A DNA stretch of 64,000 nucleotides from positions 598,501-662,500 of the forward strand of contig OZ024825.1 of NCBI GenBank assembly GCA_964016985.1. Reading direction: 5' to 3'. Source of the DNA: Anodontia alba. Its lineage: Eukaryota > Mollusca > Bivalvia > Lucinida > Lucinidae. The translations under genes and the position numbers were made by a program. Position 1 is the first letter of the stretch, and each line of letters begins with the position of its first letter. Below are positions 51,413-63,431 of the stretch, piece after piece. Below the pieces are notes generated by a model. The model was not told the origin of the DNA. It worked only from the letters and a program-made list of their open reading frames with translations, and ran no database searches.

Positions 51413-51821
51413 TATGCCTGGATACTCCTCCTATCTAGAACTCTGAATTGAGCTGTAGCATGAGAAGAGGGTCATTATAAATGTAATATGAAAATAGTGA
51501 GGGTCATTATTTAATATGAAAGTATGAGGACTGATCAAGGTCTTGTTCAGTTACATGGTCATTGAATATTATATATAATGCAATCCACAAATAGAGAAGG
51601 GGATGGGGCCAGGCGTGCACATCCAGTTCAGTCTGAATTGGGTCTTGGTTGCCCAGGTATGTGTTAATGATCTGTTTCTCCTGACCAGTTCATTTGTAGA
51701 AATTGTATTATAAATAAACATCTCTGGATTTATGTTGTTTTATGTGTTTCTCATTAAATGGAGTTAAAACAGCCTGTTTTGAAGATAGTTTTCTTGTTTA
51801 TGCCTGTGAATTAGATATTGT

Positions 51822-51895
51822 ACTTACTAGAACAGTTATTTTGACCTACATGTAACAAGCTCATTAAGCTAATGTTGCTTTGAACAACTGGGCCC
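51822..51895. mobile_element. MITE, GGGCCC-ended family (right-end fragment)
   Basis: 'gtacttactagaacagtta' to 'gctttgaacaactgggccc' matches the end of 54487-54699. Confidence 0.75.
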
Positions 51896-52159
51896 AGTTT
51901 ACTCTACAATATCCATTGATGATAATAGAAAGGAAGGCTCTGATTAGACTGCACAGATATGCAGGCTGATCAGGGATTTCCTTGCCAGGTATGGCTTATC
52001 TGGCCCTCCTCTCATCCTCACAAATACTTTATTTCCATATTATCTGGATGTTTATCAATTATGAGAAAAAGGATTTTTTGAAAGCAAAGAATAGCTTGTT
52101 TGCAAAGAATGTGCAAAGTGAAAATAGACTGAACTGTAATTTGTAGCACTGCTCACAGG

Positions 52160-52535
52160 GACACGGCCCATGAACGTTTTTTCGATTAAAATAGAAATAT
52201 ACGAAATGGTACCTTAGGGTAGTTGTATATTTTACCTGGACAAATATACAACTGCCCTGAAGGTACTATTTCATATATTTCTGTTTTAATCGGAAAAAAA
52301 AAAAAAAAAAAAAAAAACCCAAAAAAAAAAAAACGTCCATGGCCTGTTTACCTGAAGATAATATTTCTTATATTTCTGTTTTAATCGGAAAAAGTCCGTG
52401 ACTGTCAAACATACAACTGCCCTGAAGATACTATTTCATATACATGTATTTCTGTTTTAATCGAAAAAAAAAATGTCCATGGCCTGTGTACCTGAAGATA
52501 ATATTTCTTATATTTCTGTTTTAATCGAAAAAAGT
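52160..52535. repeat. Nested inverted and direct repeats around 'tatttctgttttaatcg'
   Basis: 'cgattaaaatagaaatat' and 'tagttgtatattt' near 52170 are inverse to 'aaatatacaactgccctga' and 'atatttctgttttaatcgg' near 52245-52290. Three further direct copies follow, separated by A runs. Confidence 0.8.
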
Positions 52536-52784
52536 CCATGACTGTGTTCCTTTGGCACTGCTTGCTCCTCTTAGTGCCAGCGTGCTCTGTTTTCAAACCA
52601 TTCCGAATGGGCTCGTTGATCCTAAAGAAGCAGAAACTAAAACTATGATGAAGTAAGGGAAGATGTATTACGGCTACCACACGACACCTTACGCCAACTT
52701 GTAGTGAAGGTAAATTCTGAGAGACGGGATCCTTTGAAAGCACAGCAGACACAAATGAAATGAGCCACAATGTAAGAAACGTAC

Positions 52785-52975
52785 CTTCAGACAGGCCCCC
52801 ACGGAAGATTCAGATCAGCCTGCATATTCGGGCAGTCTGACCAGAGACTTTGCTGTCCGTATGAAGAAATTATATATCTTTGGCTATCCAAAATAGGCAT
52901 GTGCAGGCTGATCTGAATCTTCGCTGCGAGCATATGTCCGAAGGTGCATTTTCTGACGTTGCAGCTCAAAGTAAA
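52785..52975. mobile_element. MITE-like repeat family G
   Basis: 'agattcagatcagcctgcat' faces 'atgtgcaggctgatctgaat'. 'cattttctgacgttgcagct' follows. Confidence 0.7.
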
Positions 52976-53114
52976 ATTGGAGGTTCAGTTTTTTTTTTTT
53001 TTTTTTTTTTTGTTTTTTTTTTTTTGTTTTTTTTTTTTTGTTTTTTTTTTTTAGCCTGCTACAACAAGACGTTCAAATTTTAGGACAAATATAGTAAAAC
53101 GTTTCCCAATATTT

Positions 53115-53415
53115 AAAGTCTCCATATTCCTCAAAAATAGACATTATTTATCCAAGAAAGGTTGCACAAATTGATACTTGGTATTAATACAAGTATTATA
53201 TGTGGCATCTGATACCCTGTTAAAATTCAGTTAATCTCGCGTTTTTGAACTGGATCAAAAATAAAATGATTTTTTTATCATATCTCTGAATTAATGTTGG
53301 CAACATTACTGCAGAGATACGATAAAAAAAAATCGTTTCATTTTTTGATTCAGTTCAAGAACGAGAGACCAACTGAACTTTGCCACATTTTATGATTGTT
53401 TTAATATTTTTAAAT
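53115..53415. mobile_element. TTAA-type foldback MITE, second copy
   Basis: 'ctccatattcctcaaaaata' and 'tccaagaaaggttgcacaaa' match 48837-49142. The right end is lost in 'tttttaaatcttgc'. Confidence 0.72.
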
Positions 53416-54017
53416 CTTGCTTGTTTTTTTTTTGTTTTTTTTTTGAGGTGGACTCTTCAGTCTTTGGATTTGGACAGGTCCATTGTTGTAAATATAGGTG
53501 TGAGTCAAAAATCAAAAGCAGAAAGGCAAATAGTTTAGATCTTGATGAGATCTGGAACTACACTGTTTACAAAGATATCTGGTTTGGTTTGAAGGGCTGC
53601 AGTATGCCTAAGCATATAATGCAGACCCAGATCGATATCTCCATAGTTTGTCCAGCAATTTTTGTTACACACCACTTGTACAACCATGGACAATTCTTAG
53701 GGTAAGTATGGTAAGGAATAAAAAGTCCCAATATTTAGTGTAATTTCAGTATGCCTAGACAAACGATGCAGACGCAGAGCAACTGGCAAAATACCCTATT
53801 CTCTACTGAAGGGAGGCTACTCTGATAAATAATCATTGCGATATTAAACTGTACTTGCTTCCCTTGCACTACTACATCCTCAATGTACACTGTACTTGCC
53901 TCCCTTGCACTACTTTTACAGTCTCGTTGTCGGACTAAACCATGAATACCGCAATTTACCAAATTAAAAACATTCGGACCGAGAGGCCTGAGCAAACACA
54001 AATCAGATAAAAAATTC

Positions 54018-54200
54018 TGATATTTCTGCTCAAAACATAGATTGTGGCTACTCGTTAGAACCGCCTCGCCATTCTAACGAGTACCCACAATCTATGTTTT
54101 TGAGCAGAAATAAGAAAAATAATGTATACCCCTGTAAACCCCAGTTTTACTTTATAAAAGTGAGGTTCAAGGGGGGGGGGGGGTTAAGTTATATAGGTAT
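54018..54200. mobile_element. Hairpin element, 'cgttagaaccgcctcg' subtype
   Basis: 'cgttagaaccgcctcgcc' pairs with 'ttctaacgagtacccacaat', followed by 'gtatacccctgtaaacccca'. The loop is shorter than in 44270-44460. Confidence 0.85.
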
Positions 54201-54486
54201 GTTTTTGTGATGTGGAAAAAATCAAACCCGGTAAAGAAACGCAATACGAGGGTTCGCTACATGGTGCAGATGTACGGTAAAACTTTATGATTCGAATAGT
54301 CCGATCCCAGCGAGCACACACCGTTCAAACAACGTCGATTCAACATTAATTCAACGTCAAGACGTTGTATCGACGTTGTTTCAACATTGTGTGCCTGCTG
54401 GGGATGGCTCGTTTACTGTAGCTGATTCGAACTCATTTTTGAGTCCCTAGGAAGCAATCCCAATAGCTCAAGAAAACAAATGTATA

Positions 54487-54699
54487 GGGCCCAGTTGTTC
54501 AAAACTAACGATATCGTTAGTTAACGTATCGTTAAAACTTCGATCATTAAATATGGCATATACGCTATATATTTTTGCTGAAAAAATGTGAAAAGCTACT
54601 CACATTTTTTCAGCAAAAGTACCTGTACTTACTAGAACAGTTAACAGTTTGACCACTAACGAGCTCGTTAAGCTAGCGACGCTTTGAACAACTGGGCCC
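54487..54699. mobile_element. MITE, GGGCCC-ended family (complete copy)
   Basis: 'gggcccagttgttcaaaact' starts it and 'ctttgaacaactgggccc' ends it. The central hairpin is 'gctgaaaaaatgtg'-'cacattttttcagc' around 'aaaagctact'. Confidence 0.88.
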
Positions 54700-54732
54700 A
54701 GGTATATTTTCTTATTTTGTAATGAAAATGTA

Positions 54733-54936
54733 GAGGAAGGCCTTGCAGCAGGTAAGGGTAGAGGGGGAATGTTTTTATTTCTTCTGTTTCTTCACTTTCA
54801 TTCATTTTCTCCCCTGTCCCTCTCTTTCATCTCCTCTACTATCTCTTTTATCTCTCTTCTCCCTTTCTCAGGGAGACGACACAAAAATGACCCACAAGGG
54901 TTGACGTGTCGTTAAACTCCATACAATCAATCAGTC
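54733..54936 (-). mobile_element. SINE family C with 12-bp target duplication
   Basis: 'aatgaaaatgta' lies at 54721-54732 and 54937-54948. On the minus strand it begins with 'gattgattgtatggagttta' and the 'cgtcaacccttgtgggtcat' module, then a GA-rich stretch, matching 20783-21070. 54950-55550 holds no assignable feature. Confidence 0.9.
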
Positions 54937-55553
54937 AATGAAAATGTATGTTGTTGTGTACACACGACATGCCATTATTTTAAAGAAGATCGAAAAGACA
55001 CCCTAAATTATTCCTATTAGCCTCCTGCCTCTTAACCCTCAGTGGCTCAATTTACCTAGTCTAGAACAAATTTCCAAGGGTGTATAGATGTTCGACCTAA
55101 TGAATTCGATTGTAATCCGTATCCTTGCAAGTGAATGTCAGGTCTCCTAGCAAAATCTCCAAACTGCATTTATAAAACTTTTTTATGCTTCGTTCTTGTG
55201 CCTTTGTAAAAAAACAACAACAAAAAAAACCCTGTATTTACCTAAAACTATCAGTTTTTGTCCCGGCAGGTTTTGCTGAAACATATGATAAAAATGTTGA
55301 CTCCTGACTATCTTTTTTCCTTCATTTATCAGAAAGACAAAATACTCCTTTTTAACATGCCCACTTTCCCCACCTGCAGCAAGTAAAACAAACCTACCAC
55401 AACCCTTGAGAATACTATTTAAGGAAATAATTCACTCCTTCTGTGAGTAGTTGAAAAGAGATTCATATACCACGGAGGGAAGCCTATTTAGCTAATGTGG
55501 TTTCATTAAAAAGCAAGCAAATTCTATAGGGAATTTATGTCCCCCGCCTTATT

Positions 55554-55903
55554 GTCCCCCGCCTTTTCGAAGTAAAGCGGAGGGACACTGTTTTCGGCTT
55601 TCCGTGGTGCGTGGGTTGACGTGTTGACAAGGTACCTACTCCCTATAGACTTCTGTAATATTAGAACTCAAAAATAGTCTAAGTTCAAAATGTGTAAAAA
55701 GTGATAAAAAATAATTTCAGGATTCTGAAAAAAACACATGCATATCTTCAGACCATCTTAAAATCCCCTGTTAAGTTTCAAAAGGATCGGACAAAAACTG
55801 TTGGAGGAGTGAAGGGAACAAGGTACCTACTAAAAATTCGGAACCATGCACCATGCAAAGCAGAAAACAGTGTCCCTCCGCTTTTCTTCGAAAAGGCGGG
55901 GGA

Positions 55904-55904
<1 letters not shown>
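55554..55904. mobile_element. MITE with 42-bp terminal inverted repeats (GTCCCCCGCC ends)
   Basis: The left end 55554-55595 and right end 55863-55904 are inverse, one mismatch apart by eye ('gtcccccgccttttcgaa'). A partial extra left end occurs at 55539. The interior has two 'aaggtacctact' repeats and no transposase. Confidence 0.88.
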
Positions 55905-55945
<41 letters not shown>

Positions 55946-55960
55946 AAAAAAAAAAAAAAA
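55905..55960. repeat. Poly(A) tract
   Basis: A long run of A broken only by a few C. Lysine-rich or phenylalanine-rich frames across it are artefacts. Confidence 0.95.
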
Positions 55961-56309
55961 AACGAATTCAGATGTACAATGTATCCATCCAACTTGAAGC
56001 TTTTAAATGTTTTCACTCCAATTTACCCACATGCATTGTCAAAATCTTCTCGGTTTGCTAAATGCAACCAGGTGGGAGCACACGGGAACTACTTGACCTT
56101 TTCTGTTGATTCATGACATAAGCGAAATCATTAAGTAGTTTATATTGTAGCATACATGTATTTTTAATTTCTATATATAAAATACATATTACTTTTTTTC
56201 CAAGAAATCAAACGTTCTTTTAATTACATGCGCATTGATGTATGCAGCGCAACCTGCGAAAAAAAAAACACACAAAAAAAAAACACAACCTGCTCTAATG
56301 GCAGCATGT

Positions 56310-56480
56310 GCGAACAGGAAGGCACAGATCAGACTGTGCGTGCGCGCAGTCTGATCTATGCCTTCCTTTTCGTCAATATAATCTGCGGTATATAATGATC
56401 TTGTAAGCGGACAAGGAAGACCGCCAGTGCACATGGATCAGACTGTGCCAATGTACAGCCTGATCTGGGCCTCCAGTGCC
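56310..56480. mobile_element. MITE-like repeat family G with internal palindrome
   Basis: 'ggcacagatcagactg' and 'cagtctgatctatgcc' are inverse, followed by 'tacagcctgatctgggcc'. 56480-57190 holds nothing I recognise. Confidence 0.65.
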
Positions 56481-57193
56481 TGCTTATCGCATTTGGACTC
56501 TTTTAATCCTACTGTGCGTAACAAAATTGTGACTAGGTGTAGTAAGTACGAAAGGTCGTGGCTCAAGTTTCCAAAGTAGCAAGTTGTTTTGAAAATTAAT
56601 AGAATAAATGTCCAGAGTGTATCTTCATAAACATCATTAACTGAAAAAATATTTCTACTATTAGTCAAACAAAACATTTCTATTTTAGCTTTTCGAATTC
56701 GATCATTTCCCATGTATTTAAATTTCCATTACTATTTGCTTAAATTCTCCACCTTTATTTTAACAAGATATTAGAAAGATGAAATCTGGTATCATAGATA
56801 GTTGACATGTTTGTATATGTCTTTGTATTGCCAGATTTGCTTAAATTCCTCTGGAGCGAGAAAAATGGGAAATTTGTAATTTTGTTTCACCACCGTCTGA
56901 TATGTAAACACTGAGAAGTAAATATTTGTTTTAAAATCTATTACAAAAGAAAATAGGAATACAACTTGAAATTCTTTTTTGATTAAAAAACATATTAAGG
57001 GCGTCTTGATAAAACGTATGTACTAATGACATGCGGTATTGTGCTAAATAAGCGCACCCTCCTAAATAGACAAGACCCGGGCGCTTTAATCGGCCGTAAT
57101 ATATATTAAGAAACCTGACCCCAAATGGTTATCTAATTAAATTGAAAAAAAAAAAAAAAAATACACCCACCCCGCTCCCTAAAAATGCATATA

Positions 57194-57524
57194 CAGTTGA
57201 CTCTCGTTATCTCGACCTCGCTTATCTCGAATAACCGGTTATCTCGAAGTGAAAATCTGGTCCCTGCCTATACATGAAAACCTAACAACAGATGGAAAAT
57301 ATTGTAGAAAAGAGGAGAAATTGCTCCTAAGGAGCAATTTCTCCTCTTTTCCACAATATTTTCAATATATCTCTAACTTCAAAAGTCCAATTACCTATCA
57401 GTTTGTTAAATGTGGTTAATCAAATTATTTTTTCCTCAAGTCTGCAAACCTGATATGTCGAACTACGGATATCTCGAAGTATTTCAGAGAGTCCCTTGGA
57501 ATTCGAGATAACGAGTGTCGACTG
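57194..57524. mobile_element. pogo/Tigger-like MITE with TA target duplication
   Basis: It begins 'cagttgactctcgttatctc' after TA (57192-57193) and ends 'gagtgtcgactg' before TA (57525-57526). The core palindrome is 'gaggagaaattgctcc' plus 'ggagcaatttctcctc'. These ends are typical of pogo-derived MITEs; no transposase is present. Confidence 0.88.
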
Positions 57525-57654
57525 TACTGTATTTAGCCTAAATATTCGGGCAACCGGCTTGATGGAATAACTTGATACAAGTCTGCGCTGTTTCCGTTCA
57601 GCCAGCATTTTTCAGCAACATCAACAGGAACACAAACATGTCTCAGCGCGTGAA

Positions 57655-57780
57655 AATGTACCTTATGGCGACCACCCAGCGACGACTCAAATCAGCATGC
57701 TCATCTGTGCAGTCTGATCAGTCTTCGCTGTCCGCTTGAAGTCTGGGATTCATTGATATCCACGTAACTTTCAGCAAGAT
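57655..57780. mobile_element. MITE-like repeat family G, fragment
   Basis: 'gactcaaatcagcatgctca' and 'gcagtctgatcagtcttcgc' match the copy at 12615. 57780-60060 is AT-rich with a family G scrap near 58835 and a short T run near 59013, and no gene. Confidence 0.55.
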
Positions 57781-60059
57781 AATCATATACACTTCTTCAT
57801 AATTGTAACCCCAGCCTATTCACCATTTTTCACTAGATATAAAATAATGCTGTTGGGTGGGGATGGGGGCAGGGAAGAGGGATTGTCTAAACTCTGAATA
57901 AAAGAAGCATTTCTTTTATGGTTGTGTTTAAAATCTCAGAAATAATTCAGGAAACGGTTTTGCTTATTAAATCGTCCACTGAGAAAGGGAGAGCCTAACT
58001 TTGTGCAAACACATTTGAGAGATTCCGAAGTTGAAATAATAACAAAATAATTTCTTATTTTTCATGGACAAAAAAGGCTTGATATTTTATTCAAATGACA
58101 TTTCAAACCTTGGTTGAAATGAAACCTTGGTTGCAATGTCAAACCTGATTTTCTGTGCAAAGTATAATTCCGGTAGCAACATGTAACGTTTAAGGGGAAT
58201 CGAATTTGACACTCCTTCATGGGAGGCAACTTCAAAATTATTTTCGTCTCCATTTTGAAAAAGGGCTACCGTCATAAACACCATCTCGTCCTATTTGAAT
58301 GGTCCTGCAAGAATAAATTAAGCAAACAATAGATACGTTGTCTTTCTGTTGGTTTTTAATCCACCATATATAGAAAGAAAGAGAAACAAAAAGATAAAGA
58401 AAGTCCGGATTATTTTCATTTGGATCCTTGTTCAGCTTTGAAATAAGTAACTTATATACACTTATTTCAGGTCAGCTATACAAGTTTTGAGACTAAAGTC
58501 TACATATATAGCTAATGCGAGCACTTGTTTGCCACAGGTATTTTCAAGACAGCGACTTGCATTTCAATGCATGTGAATAATAGCTGAAATGGGATATGAT
58601 AGTTTTTCTGCCACTAAGTCAATAGAGTGACACCCTACCTATGAATATCTATGAATCATCTTTCAGTCCGAGGTTTGGGAAAGTTTGTTCATTAAAGTTC
58701 CTGTGGTGAATTTTATTTTAACAAACGCACACTAACAATTGTTATGCACGTGTACCTCGCAATGGCATATGGCCTCGTCAATGGAGAGGATACCATACGA
58801 GATTTACAAACGAGCTGCATCATAAACTCGGCGAATGCTGATCAGCTTGCGCATCTGAGCACTCTGATCAGGTCCTACGCTGTCCGCTTACACAGTTATT
58901 CGATATTGCGGAGTGCATCGAAGAACACCTAAAACCGTTCAATATCAAACTTCCAGATGCGCAATCCGATTTAGGCACGCCGGTACGGTTTATAGAATAG
59001 AATAGAATAAACTTTTTTTTTTTTTTTTCCCCACAAGACAATGTATGACAATTACAATACTAAATATAAACTGTCTCAACAGAATACAAATTTACATTTA
59101 TTTATTTATTTAGTTTATAAACGGCATATCCATTAAACAGCAATACATTTAACATATTTTAAACAAAAGGACTCAACTTTCGTGGCGTCCTGTTTGGTTT
59201 CCAATACGCAAAACCCCATGTAAATATGGATTTACTCTAAAGGAAAGAACAGGAGCAGTTCCAATCTTCTCATCTGGATCCACACTGTTTTAATTCAAAG
59301 GTGTCTGGTTTGGTTTACATGGCTGGAAAGATTATTTTTTATGATAAAGTGACGCCATTGATTAAGCACATTCATAACCGGTAAGAATCAGTTTCCTCAG
59401 AATATCGTGTATACAACTATGAAGGAATATACCGGTGCTTTGGCGTAGATTTTACGATAAAATTTGTCCAACCCCAAATGTCTTCGCAACGTGGTGTATT
59501 TTTACAAAACAAAACAAAAAATAATAATAATGAAGCTACGTGAAAAATACCATTGAGAGCTATCAGGATTTTCCAAATGGCATATGCCACTAGGAATTTT
59601 CCAATTGGAAACCACAATAGATACCGATAGGCATCATTGGCAAACAGTGGCTACTAATGCCACCGATAACGAGTCTAGGACTATGAACGGTTTCGGTAGT
59701 GATCGGTAACTGATATGTGCGCAACCTTTAAAGATCAAATGACAAAGTTTTTACTGTTTCAATGGAACTATTATATATATTTCTAGAGCAACCAATGCGA
59801 ATAAGTTTGCCGAAAACCTCATAAAAATTTCAACCCATAGCAAATTTATGCCATTTGAAAGTCAAATAGGACATTTTTCACATCCGAAAAAAACTTCATT
59901 GCTATAAATAGAAATATAACCCACAATGCTATATTGATATCCCTAATGCAACATTCTGTGATGTCATTTGAGTTTTTTTAATTTTAAAACATAAAATATG
60001 TAAATATCTTTCTGAAATTTGCAGTTTTATGACAATTAACAATTTAACTTTTGATTGAC

Positions 60060-60900
60060 AATGGATGTGAAGCAGCGCATATTGTTTCGAAATTACAGTC
60101 CACCAAATATTAGCAGAGTTAAGCCTCTTTGAAAATTTCTGTAAGCTTTTCGTTACCGGCTAACTCCTCTATAGTTTACATTCGATCAAGCGGAAACTTT
60201 GTAAATAGTTACAATATGATGTGGAGCAGGGCATATCATTTTGAGGTTATGCCCCTTTGAAAATTTCCGTAAACTTTTCGTTTCTGGCTAACCCCTCCTA
60301 CATTTTATATCTCATCAAGCTGAAACTTTGTAAATAGTCACACTATGATATGGAACAGAACGTATTGTTTCGAGGTTACAGTCCTTCAAAAGTTAGCAGA
60401 GTTTTGCCCCTTGGAAAATTTCTGGCTAACTACTCTTACAATTTATATCTGATCAAGCTGAAACTAAATCAATAGTTAGACTATGATGTAGATAAGGGCA
60501 TTCTGTTTCGAAGTTACAGTCCACTAAATAGAAGAGTTATGTCCCTTTGAAAATATTGATTTTTATTTGTTTCCGGGTACTTACAGTTTATATCCGATCA
60601 AGCTGAAACTTGGTGGATAGATAGATCATGATGTGGAGCAGGGCATATTGTTTCGAGCTAACAGGCCGCCTTATATTAGCAAAGTTATGTCCCTTTCAAA
60701 CTATTCGTAAACTTTTCTTTCTGGCTTTCGTAAACTTTTCTTTTTCGGCTAACTCCTCAAATAGCTAACATTCCATGAAGCTGGAACTTGGTATATAGTT
60801 AGGCCACGACATGCAGCAGCGCATGTTGTTTTTAGGTTACGGTCCACCAAATATTAGCAGAGCTATTCCGCTTTGAAAATTTCCGTAAACTTTTGGCTTC
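60060..60900. repeat. Tandem repeats of about 130-175 bp
   Basis: Six units carry 'gatgtggagcagggcatat' or variants (60065, 60218, 60347, 60483, 60630, 60806), 'gttacagtccaccaaatatt' and 'gatcaagctgaaact'. It is probably the core of a tandem-core element. Confidence 0.8.
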
Positions 60901-61162
60901 TGGTCTTGAAATATGAATCAAACGATCAGCATATTGAGAATATGTGTAGAACCCACATTTCAGTGATGTTGAGTGAAGGTCAAAACCAATCAGACTTAAG
61001 GATCGAAGTTCAACTGATATATATATAATATTTTTTGTGTGTGTTCACTCCGTATCTCAAAACTCGGATAGGATTTTCTTGAAACATGGGCCAACTGTTC
61101 AGCGTATTTAGATGATGTGCAGAATCAAGGTCAAGATAGAGGTTTAAGTTCAAACAGTAATT

Positions 61163-62550
61163 AGCTCGCCGGGATCATGTCCCTGGAGAGCTTATGTTGT
61201 CACCCAGGCGTTGGCGTCGGCGTCTGTCGGCGTTCGCGTCGGCGTCCGCGTCGGCTTTCGCGTTAGCACAATGTTTAAGTTTTCAAATGTGTGCATAGGT
61301 TTTTAACTGTTTAAGGTACTGCTTTCATATTTGACCTACACCTACTTTAGGGTAAGACCTTTCAATAGCATACACCCCCATCCTTGCCGGCCTCGGTGGC
61401 TCAGTTGGATGCGCCGTCCGACTGGAGACCAGGAGGTCGCGGGTTCAACCCCCGCCGAGGTCGGCAACATTCTTTCGTGGAGATTGATCATGAAATATTT
61501 TCTACGGTCATTCTCTCCCTTCCGCTGATTCAAGAAGGGCAGTTGTCAGTTTCTGGCGAAAGAATGTGCACAATACTGGTTAACCGCTTAGAGGACTAAG
61601 CCTGCCCAGTAAACGTGTGGTTAGGTAAACTGACCGCGCTCGACATGACCCCATTGGGTTGACTGGGCCGTAAAACCTCAACACAAACAAATACACCCCC
61701 ATCCACAGAACAGACATTTTATGTGGGTCAAGGTCAGTTCTTACTTTGTCTTTTACACCCATGATTAAGTTTTGCGTTTAAGTTTTGAAAAGTGTACATA
61801 ACTGCTGAAGAATTCAAGATAGAGTTCTAATATTGGGCCGACACCAGCCTTAGGGTTAGACCTTTCAATAACACACACCTCTTCCTCAGCTTGACCTTCT
61901 GCCTAGGTCAAGGTCAGGTCATACTTTATCATCTGAACCCATGTTTGAATTCTGCTTTTAAGTTTTGAAAGTGTTTGTAACTGCTGAATTATTCAAGAGA
62001 CCGCTTTAATATTTGGCCCACACCAACATTAGGGTAAGACCTTTCAATAGCACAGACCTTTTTCTCAGTTTGACTTTCTGCCAAGGTCAAGGTCAGGTTA
62101 TACTTTGTCACTTAAACCCATGTTTGAGTTTTGCGTTTAAGTTTTGAAAAGTGTTCGTAACTACTAAAGTATTCAAGATGCTGCTTTAATGTTTGACCCC
62201 CACCTACCTTAGGGTAAGACCTTTCAATAGTACACACCCCTGCCTCACTTTGAACTTCTGCCTATGTCAAGATCAGGTCATACTTTGTCATTTATACCTG
62301 TGTTTAAGTTTTGAAAAGTGTACATGGCTGCTGAAGTATGAAAGATATAGTTTTCTTATTTTGTCCACACCAGCCTAAGGGAAGATGTTTCAATGGTATT
62401 TACCCCATCCCTCAGTTTGACATTCTTCCGACATCAAAGTCAGGTCATACTCTGTCATTTACTGCTATGTTTAAGTTCTGCATTTAATCTTTAATATTTA
62501 AAGATTGTTTTCTTATCCGATCAGCCCTTTCAGGCGAGCTGCGTTGTCTT
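61163..62550. mobile_element. Element with 'agctcgcc' inverted ends and 150-bp units
   Basis: It begins 'tagctcgccgggatcatgtc' with a 'ggcgtcggcgtc' tract and ends near 'aggcgagctgcgttgtcttc'. Units share 'tagggtaagacctttcaata', 'caaggtcaggt' and 'catactttgtca'. It is inserted into the surrounding array and itself hosts a SINE. Confidence 0.72.
61384..61690 (+). mobile_element. SINE family A, best-preserved copy, 14-bp target duplication
   Basis: 'atacacccccatcc' at 61370-61383 and 61691-61704 are perfect duplications. The head has 'tggctcagttggatgcgc' and 'gggttcaacccccgccg', with near-complementary tRNA-like ends. The body ends 'ggccgtaaaacctcaacaca'. Reading frames inside it are not genes. 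Confidence 0.94.
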
Positions 62551-63119
62551 CTGACAACTCTTGTTTTTTGTGTCTACTCTATATCTACTAAAATACTAGT
62601 ATTTTCTCTTGAAAGTTGGATGAAATGTTGAGCTTATCAAGATGTTGTGTAGAACATACATTTCAATGATGTCAAGGTCAAGGTCAGATTTAGGGGTCAA
62701 CGTTCAACTGTTAATAATTCTTTGTCTGCCACATATCTCCTAAGCCACTGGTAGTCTTTTTTAATGAAATTTGTGTCAAACGTTCACCTTATCAAGACAC
62801 AATGCAGAATCCACATTCCAATGATTTTTCTATATATCTCCTGAGTCTCAGATAGGTTTTTAAGAAACTTGTGGCAAACATTCCTCTTATCAAAACAATA
62901 TGCAGAACTGACCTTTCAACGATGTCAGACCAAGGCCGCGGTCAAAGTTCGAATGGTAAATTTTTGTATCCACTCCGTATCTTTTAAACCACTGAAAGGT
63001 TTTTCTTGCAGCTTCGATGTTCAGCTAAACAGGATGATATACAGAAGCCACACATCAGTGATGTCAGATCAAGATCAAGGTCTTGGAGGTAGGGTAATTT
63101 TTATTGTCCGTTCGTACTA

Positions 63120-63431
63120 CAGTCGATTCTCGTTATCTCGAATTCCAAGGGACTCTCTGAAATACTTCGAGATATCCGTACTTCGACATATCAGATTTGC
63201 AGAATTGAGGAAAACATAATTGGAACAACCACATTTAACAAATTTATATGTAATTGGACTCTTGAAATTAGAGATATATTGAAAATATTGTGGAAAAGAG
63301 GAGAAATCTCCTCTTTTCCACAATATTTTTCACCTGTTGTTAGATTTTCATGTTTAGGCAGGGATCAAATTTTCACTTCGAGATAAGCGGTTATTCGAGA
63401 TAAGCGAGGTCGAGATAACGAGAGTCAATTG
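63120..63431. mobile_element. pogo/Tigger-like MITE, second copy (inverted relative to the first)
   Basis: 'cagtcgattctcgttatctc' starts it after TA, and the inverse 'gagataacgagagtcaattg' ends it. The core palindrome is only 'gaggagaaatctcctc', shorter than in the copy at 57194. 63432-64000 shows no recognisable feature. Confidence 0.87.

Larger units (their letters stand above)
60905..63115. mobile_element. Second tandem-core array, split by a nested element
   Basis: Units of about 200 bp with 'cagtgatgt', 'aaggtcaa' and 'actccgtatct' occur at 60905-61162 and again at 62560-63115, on both sides of the element at 61163-62550. The array stops at the pogo-like MITE. Confidence 0.6.

Noticed and set aside
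55701..56116. Lysine-rich and phenylalanine-rich frames.
   Set aside because: They are translations of a poly(A) tract.
61384..61465. Possible tRNA gene at the head of SINE A.
   Set aside because: Cloverleaf arms are imperfect, and the segment is part of a 307-bp retroposon with a target duplication.
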